Assembly (NCBI RefSeq): GCF_900142375.1
Contig: NZ_FRAR01000022.1
Coordinates: 1 to 64,000 of the forward strand
Direction: 5' to 3'
DNA: 64,000 nt
Source: Desulforamulus aeronauticus DSM 10349
Lineage (GTDB): Bacteria; Bacillota; Desulfotomaculia; Desulfotomaculales; Desulfotomaculaceae
Shown here: positions 34,469 to 44,467 of the stretch, piece after piece
How positions within the stretch are numbered: the stretch's first letter is position 1
Layout of the letters: every line of letters begins with the position of its first letter
Translations under genes and position numbers: made by a program
Notes under the pieces: model-generated
What the model was told of the DNA's origin: nothing
The model's database searches: none
Seen by the model: the letters and a program-made list of their open reading frames with translations, nothing else

Positions 34469-35122
34469 ATGCCGCCGTCAAATTATACGTATCCAGCAAA
34501 AAAGAAAGAAAGGGGGCGGAAGGACATTGCAACACTAGACATATCACAAAGCCTGATTGACCAGGCAATCCAAGGAAATTCAGAATCCTTTGAAACCATT
34601 GTTAGACTCACACAGAGTGGCATCTATAATTTGGCCTTCCGTATCCTAAATAACCGAGAAGAGGCTCAGGATGCCACTCAGGAAGCCTTTGTTAAGTTAT
34701 ATCAAGCACTGCCAAGCTTCCGTGGGGAAGCCCGCTTTACCAGCTGGTTCTATCGAATTGCTACCAATGTTTGTCTGGATTGTTATCGGCGTAATAAGAA
34801 AAAACGTGAAAACACTGCGCCTGAATACATGGAACATCTTCTGCTACTCCTTACTAGTAATGGCCAGAATAGCAACCCGGAACAAATCTATCAAGATAAA
34901 CAAAAGCTTTTACGGTTGCAAAAAGCCATTGATGAATTACCAGTAAAGTATCGGACTGTGATTGTGTTGAGACATATGGAAGGCTTTAGCTATCAGGAAA
35001 TTGCAGAAATCATGCAAGTCCCTGTACAAACCGTCGGCACCTTTCTGTATCGTGGCAAAGCTGTATTACTCAAAAAGTTAAATTCGTCCAAGGAGGGAGG
35101 AATTCGAGTTGAAAGAGTGTAA
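34469..35122 (+). CDS. ECF-type RNA polymerase sigma factor
   Basis: A 217-residue extracytoplasmic-function sigma factor. Region 2 has YNLAFRILNNREEAQDATQEAFVKLYQALPSFRGEARFTSWFYRIATN, whose DAxxDxF-like part binds core polymerase; region 4 has VILRHMEGFSYQEIAEIMQVPVQTVGTFLYRGK. ATG 34469 has no ribosome site; an in-frame ATT at 34526 follows AAAGGGGGCGGAAGG and could be the true start of a 198-residue protein. The anti-sigma gene overlaps by 14 bases. Confidence 0.92.
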   Translation: MPPSNYTYPAKKKERGRKDIATLDISQSLIDQAIQGNSESFETIVRLTQSGIYNLAFRILNNREEAQDATQEAFVKLYQALPSFRGEARFTSWFYRIATNVCLDCYRRNKKKRENTAPEYMEHLLLLLTSNGQNSNPEQIYQDKQKLLRLQKAIDELPVKYRTVIVLRHMEGFSYQEIAEIMQVPVQTVGTFLYRGKAVLLKKLNSSKEGGIRVERV

Positions 35123-35786
35123 ATGGACGCACCATGATGTAACGGCATATTTAGATCACCAATTATCTGACTTAAAAGAAGAACTCCTTAAACAGCATTT
35201 AAAAACGTGCAACCATTGCCAACAATTACGGGAAGAGTATGATGAACTAAACCATCTGTTGGTTCAACTACCCAGAGAACCCGTTCCAGAGGATTTAACA
35301 AAAAATATTATGTCGACAATACAACCCCTGGCAAATTTGCAAAAAGCTTCTATAGAAGAAACAAACCAGGAACTTTCCTGGTGGGGTTTTTTGCTTAGGG
35401 GAATTCCCCTTCTGGTTTCCTTTTCTATGATTGGCGTCATCACCTGGATAATTTACCTTGGTCAAAAATATACTTGGCAGGAAACTCCCTTGTTAGTGTG
35501 GCAGAGTATTACTCAGATGTGGAACGGTTTCTGGTCAATCCTCCACCTGGCAGGCAATAAGTTTAGCCAATTTTTCTATACTACCTGGGATACGGCCTTT
35601 ACCCTGCCGGAGCGATCCACCGGCCCATTGCTTAGTAAATTTAATTTATTATTAACTAAGGCTACAGCATACCAAAAGGTCATTGAACTTACTATACTGG
35701 CAGTAGTTGCTTGGATAATTATTGCTCTTATAACCGCTTTTATAAGCTCCAGAATATGTTTCGACCACGGAGAGGAGAGAATTTAG
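35109..35786 (+). CDS. Zinc-finger anti-sigma factor, membrane-spanning
   Basis: A 225-residue membrane protein that should hold the upstream sigma factor. The N-terminal zf-HC2 domain has HHDVTAYLDHQLS and HLKTCNHCQQL, the HxxxCxxC zinc motif of anti-sigma factors. TM helices lie near 95-115 and 190-215. TTG 35109 is the start, behind AAGGAGGGAG within the sigma gene. It overlaps the next gene by one base. Confidence 0.88.
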   Translation: MKECKWTHHDVTAYLDHQLSDLKEELLKQHLKTCNHCQQLREEYDELNHLLVQLPREPVPEDLTKNIMSTIQPLANLQKASIEETNQELSWWGFLLRGIPLLVSFSMIGVITWIIYLGQKYTWQETPLLVWQSITQMWNGFWSILHLAGNKFSQFFYTTWDTAFTLPERSTGPLLSKFNLLLTKATAYQKVIELTILAVVAWIIIALITAFISSRICFDHGEERI

Positions 35787-37207
35787 TGATTAAAAAATAT
35801 TTGAAGTTATTTTTAAAATGGTTTGCCTTGCTTCTGGTTATGATTTCCCTGGCTGTAGCCTTTAGTTTTTTAGAGAAAGGTGAATTGGCCAAAGAAATAT
35901 CCTTTAGCCTAAATTTACCCAGTAAAGCAATGTGGCAAGAGGAAACACCCACCTCTACCGACGTACGAGAAAGCGCTAATCAATGGGAGTTTCTTAGCAA
36001 CCCAAGTGAAATTATCCCTGAGCTAAAAGAACCTTCTAAACGGATCAAATTAATGAATGGTCAGGTAATTGGTACTCTTGAAGCGAAGGAAGTTCGCATC
36101 TACCAGGATGCACAGGTTGGTTCCATTATGGCCAAAGAAATGGCGGCCATCTATGGTGGCACAGTTACCCAGGATGTGAAAGGTTCCCAGGTAATTCTGG
36201 CACCCGATATGCGTGCCGAACACGAAAGAAACCCAAACTATGATTTCGATCCGGAAATAGAAAACAGGAACCGTGGAATTGTTTATGGCAATCTTATCGG
36301 CGAGGATATTCAAACCTTTGTTGGAACAACTATTATGGGTAATGCTGGTTCCCAGGAAAGCCGCTTAGACTTGGCCGGTACCATACAAGGTAATGTCACA
36401 GGTAAACAAATAATTCTACGCTCCACGGCTACAATTCATGGAAATGTGATAACAAGCACTGAATCGGTGGTCATGGAACCAGGTGCTAATGTACTAGGTA
36501 AGATTATCAACACAGAAAATAAAGCGATAAAGATTGTTAAAGCAGAACCCTCGGGGGATAATCTTTTCCATTACAATACTCCCAACCGTTACAATGGACC
36601 TGAAAGAATTGTGGTTCAGGACGACAATATATCGTTCCTGTTCCTACTTTGGCTGCCTGTTTTACTGGGCATCCTGGCCACCTTATTCATAACCTATGGT
36701 TTCTTTACTGGTGATGCGGCAATCAGTATGGAAAATGTCACATTAAGACCCCTGAAGACCCTATGGTCTGGATTTGTCTCAGCTGCCTTGGGTATCCCCC
36801 TGGTATTTCTACTGTTTATTACGATCATTGGTATTCCAATATCCATTGCACTAGCGATAACTTTAGTACTGGCAGCTCTGGTTGGTATGTCTGGCGTCTG
36901 TCTTAAGATTGGACATAAGGTTAGCTCAACCTTCGATCTAAAACAATTCCCCCAGGTAAAAGAAATGCTGTTGGGTATCCTTCTGGTAGCTCATCTGGTG
37001 TGGATTCCCCTGCTAGGTTGGCTGGTATTACTGGTTCTTGGCATTATGGGTCTAGGGAGTGTAACTATGATTTGGTACCCACGTTTTAAGGATCGCTGGT
37101 CCCTATGGCGCCAGTCAAGGAAACAAAAAAAGGAAGACAGCACAACAGAAAAACAAAGCGAGGAAACACCGATAAATATAGATTGTGGGGATGTGAAAAG
37201 CGAATAA
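35786..37207 (+). CDS. Polymer-forming (bactofilin-like) membrane protein
   Basis: A 473-residue protein with one N-terminal helix (about 12-30), then a beta-rich repeat region with bactofilin-like steps (MNGQVIGTLEAKEVRIYQDA, GNAGSQESRLDLAGTIQGNV, STATIHGNVITSTESVVMEP), then four or five C-terminal helices and a charged tail. GTG 35786 follows AGGAGAG. Genes of this layout often follow ECF sigma/anti-sigma pairs in Firmicutes and may act in envelope stress. Function inferred only from shape. Confidence 0.8.
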   Translation: MIKKYLKLFLKWFALLLVMISLAVAFSFLEKGELAKEISFSLNLPSKAMWQEETPTSTDVRESANQWEFLSNPSEIIPELKEPSKRIKLMNGQVIGTLEAKEVRIYQDAQVGSIMAKEMAAIYGGTVTQDVKGSQVILAPDMRAEHERNPNYDFDPEIENRNRGIVYGNLIGEDIQTFVGTTIMGNAGSQESRLDLAGTIQGNVTGKQIILRSTATIHGNVITSTESVVMEPGANVLGKIINTENKAIKIVKAEPSGDNLFHYNTPNRYNGPERIVVQDDNISFLFLLWLPVLLGILATLFITYGFFTGDAAISMENVTLRPLKTLWSGFVSAALGIPLVFLLFITIIGIPISIALAITLVLAALVGMSGVCLKIGHKVSSTFDLKQFPQVKEMLLGILLVAHLVWIPLLGWLVLLVLGIMGLGSVTMIWYPRFKDRWSLWRQSRKQKKEDSTTEKQSEETPINIDCGDVKSE

Positions 37208-37211
37208 GTAT

Positions 37212-37245
37212 AATGAAGGGCCGCCAGTGTAGGGGGCCCTTCATT
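37212..37245 (+). terminator. Terminator after the sigma operon
   Basis: AATGAAGGGCC / GGGCCCTTCATT hairpin. Past it, a small ACATATAG/CTATATGT hairpin at 37295-37317 has no clear role. Confidence 0.75.
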
Positions 37246-37422
37246 AACTTCTAAGGTTACCCGCTTCATCTTCAATTGATTACCTCTCTTACAAACATAT
37301 AGTCCTACCCTATATGTCAATGACTTTTACTATGTTTCAAGATTATGAAACTTGATGCTAATTATTATTAAATAAGGAAAAGGAATTTTAGAGAATTTGG
37401 CATGCTTTGCACGTAATTTATT

Positions 37423-37449
37423 AAGAGCGGACACACAGTCCGCTCTTTT
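37423..37449. terminator. Terminator downstream of dsrD
   Basis: AAGAGCGGAC / GTCCGCTCTT with a 5-nt loop and an AT run at either side. It lies just after the end of the minus-strand dsr operon. Confidence 0.75.
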
Positions 37450-37472
37450 TGGTGTTTAACAATAATGTTAAA

Positions 37473-37691
37473 TTACTCTTCCTTTGCAACGCCAGGTGTA
37501 TGATCTTTACCAGCTAGGGTTATAAAAGAGGTACCTATGTAAAGGTACTCAATTTTACCCTCTTTAGCCAATTCTACTACAGCCTTATCTACTTCTTTCT
37601 TTTTAACACCAATTTTTTCCGCAACTACACGGGGTTTTTCTTTGCTTACTCCTGCGAGATAGGCTAAAATTTTCTCTTTAATTTCTTCCAT
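37473..37691 (-). CDS. dsrD: Dissimilatory sulfite reductase-associated protein DsrD
   Basis: A 72-residue winged-helix protein encoded right after dsrB in sulfate reducers. Features are MEEIKEKILAYLAG, KPRVVAEKIGVKKKEVDKAVVELAKEGKIEYLYIGTSFITLAG, matching DsrD length and fold. DsrD is reported to stimulate DsrAB. ATG 37691 is preferred to GTG 37703, as GGTGGTG lies upstream. The C-terminal KDHTPGVAKEE tail is slightly acidic. Third gene of the dsr operon. Confidence 0.95.
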   Translation of the reverse strand: MEEIKEKILAYLAGVSKEKPRVVAEKIGVKKKEVDKAVVELAKEGKIEYLYIGTSFITLAGKDHTPGVAKEE

Positions 37692-37799
37692 TATTTTCAC
37701 CACCGTTTCCTACAATCTATAAGGGTAATAAATGTTAAGTGCCGCCGCCCTACGGCGACGGCTCTTAGAACTATACTACTCGGTGTCAAGGGGATAATT

Positions 37800-38864
37800 T
37801 TACCACTTGAACTGCGTGGTGCTTCTGAAAGTAGTTTGAGCCAAAGTAAAATCGTCAATATGCTTGTCAGTAAAGGGTAGACCAGACAATTCGAAGAACT
37901 TCTCCCAACTGATGCGCTCGATCCATTCAGCCATACGCTCGCCAGGCTCTGCATTAGCAGCCCACAATTCAACCAAGTTCTTAACTGCGTCAACAACTTC
38001 CGGCCAACGCGGGGGGTTGTTCGGCAGGAAAGGAATAGCCAATCGGGAGAATCTGGGACCGATACGGCTGTTGGAAATCTTACCGCCAACCCAAATAGAA
38101 ACGGCATCATTCTTAGCATCGATAATCTGTACGGAGGGGCACATGGTATAGCAGTTACCACAGTACATGCAGCGTTCTGCTTTGATATCGACGGATTTCA
38201 ATTTGGGGTTGGGACGGATAGCTGCAGTGGGGCAGCTAGCAGTCAGGGTAGGAATTTCGCACAGCTTGCTGATATTTTCATGATCAATCTTGGGTACAGT
38301 TCTGTGAATACCCAGAATAGCGATGTCAGAGCAATGTACAGCACCGCACATATTTAAACAGCAAGCCAAAGCAATTCTCATCTTGGCAGGCAGCTTCATG
38401 GTGGTGAAATACTCAAACAGTTCATCCATAACTGCTTTTACGATACCGGAAGCATCGGTGGCAGGAGTATGGCAGTGTACCCAGCCCTGGGTGTGTACGA
38501 TGTTGGTAATGGAGTTACCAGTACCACCCACGGGAATACCCATTTTTTTCAGATCAGTAATCAGGGGATCAATTTTGCTTTCATCGCTTAGCAGGAACTC
38601 AACATTGTGGCGGCTGGTGAATCTCAAGAAACCATCGCAATATTGGTCAGCTAACTCGCAAATTTCACGAATAAAGTAAATACTAATCAAACGTGGAGAA
38701 CCAGCACGTACAGTATACAGCTTGGCTCCCGTTTCAGATACGTGTACTAGAACGCCCGGCTTTACGATTTCGTGATACCGCCATTTACCATAGTTTTCCT
38801 TTATAATTGGCGGTAACATCTCTTTATAAAGCGGCGGTCCAATGTCAGTTCTTGCTTGTGCCAA
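37800..38864 (-). CDS. dsrB: Dissimilatory sulfite reductase beta subunit
   Basis: A 354-residue subunit of the siroheme enzyme that reduces sulfite, the last step of sulfate respiration. [11 protein letters not shown] and ASCPTAAI carry Cys residues that bind the [4Fe-4S]-siroheme centre. The inserted ferredoxin domain has [13 protein letters not shown]. The substrate-site Arg/Lys cluster is present in [16 protein letters not shown] 38864 follows GAGAGGTG. It lies 60 bases downstream of dsrA. Length matches Desulfotomaculum DsrB. Confidence 0.98.
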   Translation of the reverse strand: MAQARTDIGPPLYKEMLPPIIKENYGKWRYHEIVKPGVLVHVSETGAKLYTVRAGSPRLISIYFIREICELADQYCDGFLRFTSRHNVEFLLSDESKIDPLITDLKKMGIPVGGTGNSITNIVHTQGWVHCHTPATDASGIVKAVMDELFEYFTTMKLPAKMRIALACCLNMCGAVHCSDIAILGIHRTVPKIDHENISKLCEIPTLTASCPTAAIRPNPKLKSVDIKAERCMYCGNCYTMCPSVQIIDAKNDAVSIWVGGKISNSRIGPRFSRLAIPFLPNNPPRWPEVVDAVKNLVELWAANAEPGERMAEWIERISWEKFFELSGLPFTDKHIDDFTLAQTTFRSTTQFKW

Positions 38865-38924
38865 AACAGTTCACCTCTCCCAATTTCATTATTTTAGGCA
38901 ACATAAGCCTGCCTGTTATTTAAA

Positions 38925-40121
38925 TTAGTCCTGGACTGTTTCTTCAGGCCACCAGAAAAAGAAGGGGTTAGCACGGGGAGCATATACCATTTGCGGAATA
39001 GGCTCTCTGCCAATGCCCCGCAGGAAATTGCGCATACCCAGACGCAGGATTAGCTCACCAATGCGCTCGCGGGTTTTACCATTTTCATCCCACCATTCCC
39101 AGCAGGCTTCAAAGAATTCCTTAATCTCATCATAGGGAGGCTCAACTTTCATAAAGGGAACCACTACCCAACCCATCATAGCCCCTTGAAGAATGGGAGC
39201 TTTCCCACCTACTAAGATCGTGGCGCCACGATCGTCTCCAGGACGCAATGCTTTGCACATTTTGTTGATGCAGTGCATACAGCGGGTGCAGTTAGGATTG
39301 TCAATGGTTAGTTCATGGCCATCCCAAGTCATACACTTGGTGGGACACTTGGAAATAACCATGCCATTAATATCAAAGCCCTCAGCAGCATACTGGCGTA
39401 CTGCCTCTTGGTCGATCTTGATATCGTCTCTCCAGGTTCCCTGAACAGAGAAATCAGAACGAGCAATAGAGGCTACGCAGTCATTGGGGCAACCAGAAAT
39501 TTTAATTTTGGATTTATAAGGCCACATAGGACGGTGTAGGTAATCCTGAAACTCATTGGTGAAGTTATGGCACATATCTGTGGCGTCGATTAAAGCAAAT
39601 TCACAGCGAGCAGGACCAGCACAACAACTGGGAGTCCGCAGGTTGGAACCGGAACCACCTAAATCCATGGGATGCTCTTCAAAGTTAGAAACCTCGTTGA
39701 AGATGGTTTGAAGATGTTCGGTTTTAGTACCCAGAAGAACCATATCACCAGTGGTACCGTGTAAGTTTGTCAGGCCAGAGCCATACTTTTCCCACACATC
39801 ACAGATTTGACGCAGGGCTTTGGTGTTGTAATACCAACCGGAGGGATGGTTAATCCGTAGTGTGTGGAACTGTTCAATATTCGGGAATTGCTCTGGTACG
39901 TCGGAGTAACGGCCGATTACACCACCACCGTAACCCATCACACCTACCAGACCACCGTGCTTCCAGTGAGCTTTTTTCTCTTCATAAGAAAGCTCTAACT
40001 GGCCCAGTAAATCTTGAGCGGAAACGTTATGGGCCGCAGCTCTTTTCATCTCTTTCACAAAGCTGGGCCAAGGGCCTTTCTCAAGCTCGTCCAAGAGTGG
40101 AGTCTTCTTGGCTTCGGTCAT
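38925..40121 (-). CDS. dsrA: Dissimilatory sulfite reductase alpha subunit
   Basis: A 398-residue subunit. Cofactor motifs are [22 protein letters not shown] and [16 protein letters not shown]; the ferredoxin insertion has [12 protein letters not shown]. The [19 protein letters not shown] stretch and C-terminal [26 protein letters not shown] are typical. ATG 40121 follows GGAGGTG. A good sigma-A promoter lies about 100 bases upstream. With dsrB it forms the A2B2 reductase; DsrC and the sulfite-to-membrane DsrMK genes are not in this window. Confidence 0.98.
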   Translation of the reverse strand: MTEAKKTPLLDELEKGPWPSFVKEMKRAAAHNVSAQDLLGQLELSYEEKKAHWKHGGLVGVMGYGGGVIGRYSDVPEQFPNIEQFHTLRINHPSGWYYNTKALRQICDVWEKYGSGLTNLHGTTGDMVLLGTKTEHLQTIFNEVSNFEEHPMDLGGSGSNLRTPSCCAGPARCEFALIDATDMCHNFTNEFQDYLHRPMWPYKSKIKISGCPNDCVASIARSDFSVQGTWRDDIKIDQEAVRQYAAEGFDINGMVISKCPTKCMTWDGHELTIDNPNCTRCMHCINKMCKALRPGDDRGATILVGGKAPILQGAMMGWVVVPFMKVEPPYDEIKEFFEACWEWWDENGKTRERIGELILRLGMRNFLRGIGREPIPQMVYAPRANPFFFWWPEETVQD

Positions 40122-40214
40122 TCAGTACACCTCCATTTTTTTATAAAAAAGGATAGTTAAAAATCTATCCCAAATTATTGGTAAAATTCGTTTATCAACA
40201 CACATAAAACTAGC

Positions 40215-40243
40215 TAATTAGGAAAAACTAAAACATTTGACAA
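40215..40243 (-). promoter_or_regulatory. Sigma-A promoter of the dsr operon
   Basis: On the minus strand TTGTCA (40243-40238) and TAATTA (40220-40215) with a 17-base spacer, about 95 bases before the dsrA start. Confidence 0.5.
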
Positions 40244-40377
40244 CTCCTATTTACTAAATTACACGTACTTCGAGCTTACCCCAGCAATGGAAATATCACC
40301 TGATTTTCTCCTGATAAAAAGATTGTTCAAGGTTTTTAACATATAGATCACACTTTCTGTTACACTTAAAGTATAAT

Positions 40378-40570
40378 TGAACCATCAGATTCATCTCAAC
40401 ATAGAAAAAGTTCATGTGTGTTAATACAGAACCAATGAATAACCTTGAATAAATACAGTATGATTGAACAATACATTTAAAATCTTGTTAGGCGTAAAAA
40501 AAACCGGACATAGTCTCCCTTCTGCAAGGGAGTTGACCGGAAAGCTTCAAATGCAGTACACTAACTGTTG
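40378..40570 (+). pseudogene. Decayed duplicate of the 5' end of the MocR-like gene
   Basis: Bases 40378-40570 repeat those at about 40681-40878 with many substitutions and small indels: upstream box, CATGTGTGTTAATACA, ATGATTGAACAATACAT, CCGGACA, GCAAGGGAGTTGACCGG and AGCTTCAA. Frame is lost. It then diverges. The 40571-40680 stretch between the copies holds no gene. Confidence 0.85.
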
Positions 40571-40741
40571 GCAACAACCAGATGGTCTCTAATTGCCACC
40601 TTGAAGATTTGGGAGGGATGTGCCCACTCCTCTTAGGCTACATCCGCCCCCACTATCCTTCTCACAGAATATATTTTAATTGAATGGTCAGATGCATCTC
40701 AATACAGAAAAAATTCATGTGTGTTAATACAAAACCGGGTG

Positions 40742-42082
40742 ATGATATTGAATAAATACAATATGATTGAACAATACATCAAATATCTTGTTGAGCGTGA
40801 AAAAATAAAAACCGGACAAAAGCTCCCTTCTGTAAGGGAATTAGCCGGGAAGCTTCAATGCAGTACATTAACTGTTGTCCGAGCGTTGAAAGAATTGGAG
40901 CACCAGCATATTATCTACTCTGTTCCCAAGAGTGGCTATTATCTGGTTTCCAAAGACGGCAACCAACCAAAGGACTCAGAGAATATTATTGACTTCTCTA
41001 CAGTTTTACCGGATATAAACTTAATTCCCTACGAAGAGTTTCAGCATTGCCAAGAACACGCAATGAAAATGTATAAGAAAGACCTGTCATCTTATGGAAA
41101 TACCCAGGGATTACCATCCCTAATTCAAACAATTACCAAGCAATTACAGGATTATCAAGTATTTTGTAAGCCCTCCGCCGTAGCCATTACTGCTGGCTCC
41201 CAACAAGCATTAGACATTTTAGTAAAATTAGATTTCCCCAATGGTAAAGATACTGTTTTAATTGAAAATCCGACCTATGAACCAATCATCAAAAATCTTG
41301 AAATGAATAAAATAAGAACGATTGGTATAGAAAAAACCTTTAATGGAATTGATTTAAATAAATTAGAGCAGCTTTTTAAAGAAGAGCCTATAAAATTTTT
41401 TTATACGATACCCAGATTCCACAATCCGCTTGGCAACAGTTATTCCAATAGCGAGAAAAAATCCATTCTTAAATTAGCTCAAAAATATGATGTTTATATT
41501 GTTGAAGACGATTATCTTGTTGATTTAGATACAAACAAAAAAAACGTTCCAATATTTTCATTGGACGACACCGATAGAGTTATTTTTTTAAAAACATTTT
41601 CAAAAATTCTTCTGCCCGGTTTAAGGATAGCCGCAGTTGTCTTGCCCGCAGAATTAATAGCTTCATTTTTACAATTTAAGCAATGGTCCGATATTTATAC
41701 GTCAATCCTTCCCCAGGGCGCATTAGACATTTATATCAAAAATGGTTTATTTGAAAGATCAAGATTATTATTGCAAAGAACATATAAGGAACGTATGCAA
41801 CACCTGAAGCATATCTGCAGTAAATTTGACCCCGAAATAGTAAGAGTGAATGTTCCCCCCACAGGATTTTTCTTATCTATGGAGGCACAAAAAAGCATTC
41901 ATTTTAGTCACATCATCCCTGAGATGGCAAAAAAAGGGGTTATTATTAAAGACACCCGAGAGAATTTCATAGAAAAGGACAGGGAAATTAACATATTAAA
42001 AATAAGTGTTTCCAGAACGGATAAGCAGGAAATCCAGGATGGTCTGCTTCACATTTATGACTATTTCGCTAACAAAAGATAA
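40742..42082 (+). CDS. MocR-like regulator: GntR helix-turn-helix fused to PLP aminotransferase domain
   Basis: A 446-residue transcription factor. The N-terminal GntR domain has LVEREKIKTGQKLPSVRELAGKLQCSTLTVVRALKELE. The rest is a fold-type I aminotransferase: NTQGLPSLIQ, AGSQQALDIL, ENPTYEP, RFHNPLGNSY, VEDDYLVDL and FSKILLPGLR with the PLP lysine. This is the MocR/PdxR/GabR family, which sense amino acids or vitamin B6. The exact start is unclear among GTG 40721, ATG 40742 and TTG 40748. Downstream is the T-box-regulated acyl-CoA synthetase, a possible target. Confidence 0.9.
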   Translation: MILNKYNMIEQYIKYLVEREKIKTGQKLPSVRELAGKLQCSTLTVVRALKELEHQHIIYSVPKSGYYLVSKDGNQPKDSENIIDFSTVLPDINLIPYEEFQHCQEHAMKMYKKDLSSYGNTQGLPSLIQTITKQLQDYQVFCKPSAVAITAGSQQALDILVKLDFPNGKDTVLIENPTYEPIIKNLEMNKIRTIGIEKTFNGIDLNKLEQLFKEEPIKFFYTIPRFHNPLGNSYSNSEKKSILKLAQKYDVYIVEDDYLVDLDTNKKNVPIFSLDDTDRVIFLKTFSKILLPGLRIAAVVLPAELIASFLQFKQWSDIYTSILPQGALDIYIKNGLFERSRLLLQRTYKERMQHLKHICSKFDPEIVRVNVPPTGFFLSMEAQKSIHFSHIIPEMAKKGVIIKDTRENFIEKDREINILKISVSRTDKQEIQDGLLHIYDYFANKR

Positions 42083-42198
42083 ACTATCTATTCGTTTAAA
42101 ACATATTGTCAAAGGACCTAGGTTGTTTAGGTGAACAATAGCTATGTATTGCTCTATACAAAGGATATCCCTGACAGATATTTAAGCAATTATTTTTA

Positions 42199-42227
42199 TT
42201 GAAAATTTAACAAACTTGCTATATAAT
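42199..42227 (+). promoter_or_regulatory. Sigma-A promoter for the T-box leader
   Basis: TTGAAA (42199) and TATAAT (42222) with exactly 17 bases between. Transcription should begin near 42234. Confidence 0.75.
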
Positions 42228-42234
42228 GTAGCCT

Positions 42235-42552
42235 AAGCCGATACGGTAAAGTTGAATAAGAAAAGCAATGAAAAGAAGGAGTAGGTATTTTTTACCGAGC
42301 ATAGAGAGAAGCGGACGGTGGAAGCGCTTTGTCGGGAAAATACACGAAGTAGTCTTGGAGCTGCAGATCGAAAGAAATGACGTTCGTTAGTTGTTTCAAG
42401 TAGACTCTGACGGAAATTCCCACCGTTAAAAGGGAAACGGCATCGAGTAAAATCCGTGCTGATATGAGGTATAGTTGTAACACTTCTATACAAAGTTAGG
42501 TGGTAACACGAGCCATTCGTCCTAAATATAGGACGAATGGCTCTTATTTTTT
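42235..42552 (+). promoter_or_regulatory. T-box riboswitch leader
   Basis: Stem I features are visible: AGTA (42276) opposite GAA (42346), a K-turn-like ATGA/GGA pair, AGAGAG, and the distal GGTGGAAGC loop. The antiterminator T-box is TTAGGTGGTAACACG (42497-42511), where TGGT would pair an uncharged tRNA ending ACCA. A perfect terminator follows (AGCCATTCGTCC / GGACGAATGGCT, 42511-42542) with a T run. The specifier after GAA reads GTA (42349-42351), suggesting tRNA-Val, but this needs folding. The regulated gene is an acyl-CoA synthetase, not an aminoacyl-tRNA synthetase. Confidence 0.85.
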
Positions 42553-42616
42553 TATCAAGCTAACTTGAGTTTTGACGGATTTTTCTGCGGTAATTATTTT
42601 TAAGGGGAGACGAAAA

Positions 42617-44269
42617 ATGGAACTCATTAAAAACTATCTACCAAGAACAGAATTTGAAAGCTATGAAGATTTTAAAGGGAATTTTAAAATTGAAGTTCCC
42701 GATGATTTTGATTTTGTAAGAGACATAGTAGACAAGTGGGCGGAGTATGAGCCTGATAAAACGGCACTTGTCTATTGTAATGATGACGGTTTTGAGAGAA
42801 GATTTTCCTTTTCGGAAGTAGCCGAGTTATCAAAGCGTGCAGCAGCTTATTTTATTTCTCTTGGTATCAAGCCCGGTGATCGTATTCTGACTTTATTGCG
42901 CAGACGATATGAATATTGGATCTGCGCCATTGCAATGGCCAGAATCGGCGCTGTTACCGTGCCCGCATCCATTCAGCTGACAGAAAAGGATATTGTTTAC
43001 CGTGTTAACACGGCAGAAGCAAAACTGATTATCGCTTTGCAGGATAGTTTCGTGCTTGAGCAGATTAAGCATATGAAAGAAAAATGCCCCTCTATAATAG
43101 ATATCCTTATTGTGGGGGATGAACCACAAAAGCAATATCCGGATTTCAACCGCGAATATATCAAATACGATGAGTGGAATGATTACAGCGGCCTAGCAAA
43201 TCATGATGAAATGATCATTTATTTCACCTCCGGTACATCCGGCTATCCAAAGATGGCTATTCATAACAGAACCTATCCGCTGGGACATATTGTAACTGCA
43301 AAATATATGCAGTGCGTACAGAATAACGGCTTACACCTTACGCAGTCTGACAGCGGCTGGGCAAAATTCGGCTGGGGCAATATTTACGGCCAGTGGATCT
43401 GCGGCAGTGCAATATTTGCCTATGATCCCGTTCGTTTTGATACTCATAATTTAATGAAAGCAATGGAACGTTTCAAACCGACTTCACTTTGCATCCCGCC
43501 CACCATGTACCGTTTCCTGCTGCGAGACGGCATTGAAAAAAAGCATGTAGAGTCTATCCAGTGGTTTTCCACGGCAGGAGAACCGCTTTCCGGAGAAGTA
43601 AACAGCGAGTTTCATAAGATCAGCGGGCACTATATTCACGAAGGCTTTGGTCAGAGCGAGGGTACGCCTATCACCTGTGCCTTTCCGTGGCTGCCGGTAC
43701 GCCCATCCTCCATGGGAAAGGCGTCTCCTTTGTATAATGTTGCTCTAATTCGTCCAGACGGAAGTCTGTGTGAGCAGGGCGAAGAAGGTGAAGTTGTTAT
43801 CTTTACTACCTGCGAGAATCAACTCGGTTTGCTTTCGGCGTACTATGCCAATGGTGAAATGATGAATCCTATCCAGGAAGGAATTTACCATACCGGCGAT
43901 ATTGCCGTTGAAGACAAAGAGGGCTACTATTGGTATGTAGGCCGTAATGACGATATGATTAAATGCTCCGGTTACCGTATCGGACCTTTCGAAATAGAGA
44001 GCGTTCTAAATACGCATCCGGCGGTCAGGGAGAGTGCTATTATCGCCCAGCCAGATGAAATCCGCGGTCAGATTGTTTGTGCGGTAATTTTGTTACGTGA
44101 GGGTTACACTTCGTCGGAAGCACTGACAAAGGAACTGCAAAATTACGTTAAAGAGAACACCGCTCCTTATAAATATCCACGAAAAATCATCTATGTTTCG
44201 GAAATGCCTAAAACTACTTCGGGAAAAATCATTCGCAGGAAACTAAGAGATATCATTACACCTTCTTAG
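42617..44269 (+). CDS. AMP-forming acyl-CoA synthetase
   Basis: A 550-residue enzyme that activates a carboxylic acid to acyl-CoA through an acyl-adenylate. Motifs are YFTSGTSGYPKMAIHN (phosphate loop), HEGFGQSEGTP, YHTGDIAVEDKEGYYWYVGR, NDDMIKCSGYRIGPFEIE and the catalytic Lys in KTTSGKIIRR. It resembles medium-chain (ACSM-like) synthetases. ATG 42617 follows AAGGGGAGA. T-box control linked to an amino acid hints at a substrate made from that amino acid, for example isobutyrate from valine; this is inference. Confidence 0.92.
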   Translation: MELIKNYLPRTEFESYEDFKGNFKIEVPDDFDFVRDIVDKWAEYEPDKTALVYCNDDGFERRFSFSEVAELSKRAAAYFISLGIKPGDRILTLLRRRYEYWICAIAMARIGAVTVPASIQLTEKDIVYRVNTAEAKLIIALQDSFVLEQIKHMKEKCPSIIDILIVGDEPQKQYPDFNREYIKYDEWNDYSGLANHDEMIIYFTSGTSGYPKMAIHNRTYPLGHIVTAKYMQCVQNNGLHLTQSDSGWAKFGWGNIYGQWICGSAIFAYDPVRFDTHNLMKAMERFKPTSLCIPPTMYRFLLRDGIEKKHVESIQWFSTAGEPLSGEVNSEFHKISGHYIHEGFGQSEGTPITCAFPWLPVRPSSMGKASPLYNVALIRPDGSLCEQGEEGEVVIFTTCENQLGLLSAYYANGEMMNPIQEGIYHTGDIAVEDKEGYYWYVGRNDDMIKCSGYRIGPFEIESVLNTHPAVRESAIIAQPDEIRGQIVCAVILLREGYTSSEALTKELQNYVKENTAPYKYPRKIIYVSEMPKTTSGKIIRRKLRDIITPS

Positions 44270-44467
44270 ATTATGCTTAGTGAAATAATACAGTAAGGAT
44301 TGAAATCTAAAGTTGAGCCAAAATAAAAACAAGTTACCGGTTCAATGGAATAAAGTCCAAAATGATACTCAATTTGCTCAATTTTAGATTCAATTTGAAG
44401 GACGAACGGTTAGACCTTCCGAGATATTCCGATACCTATAGTTATGTGTAAAGGCAGGCAATGCAAA

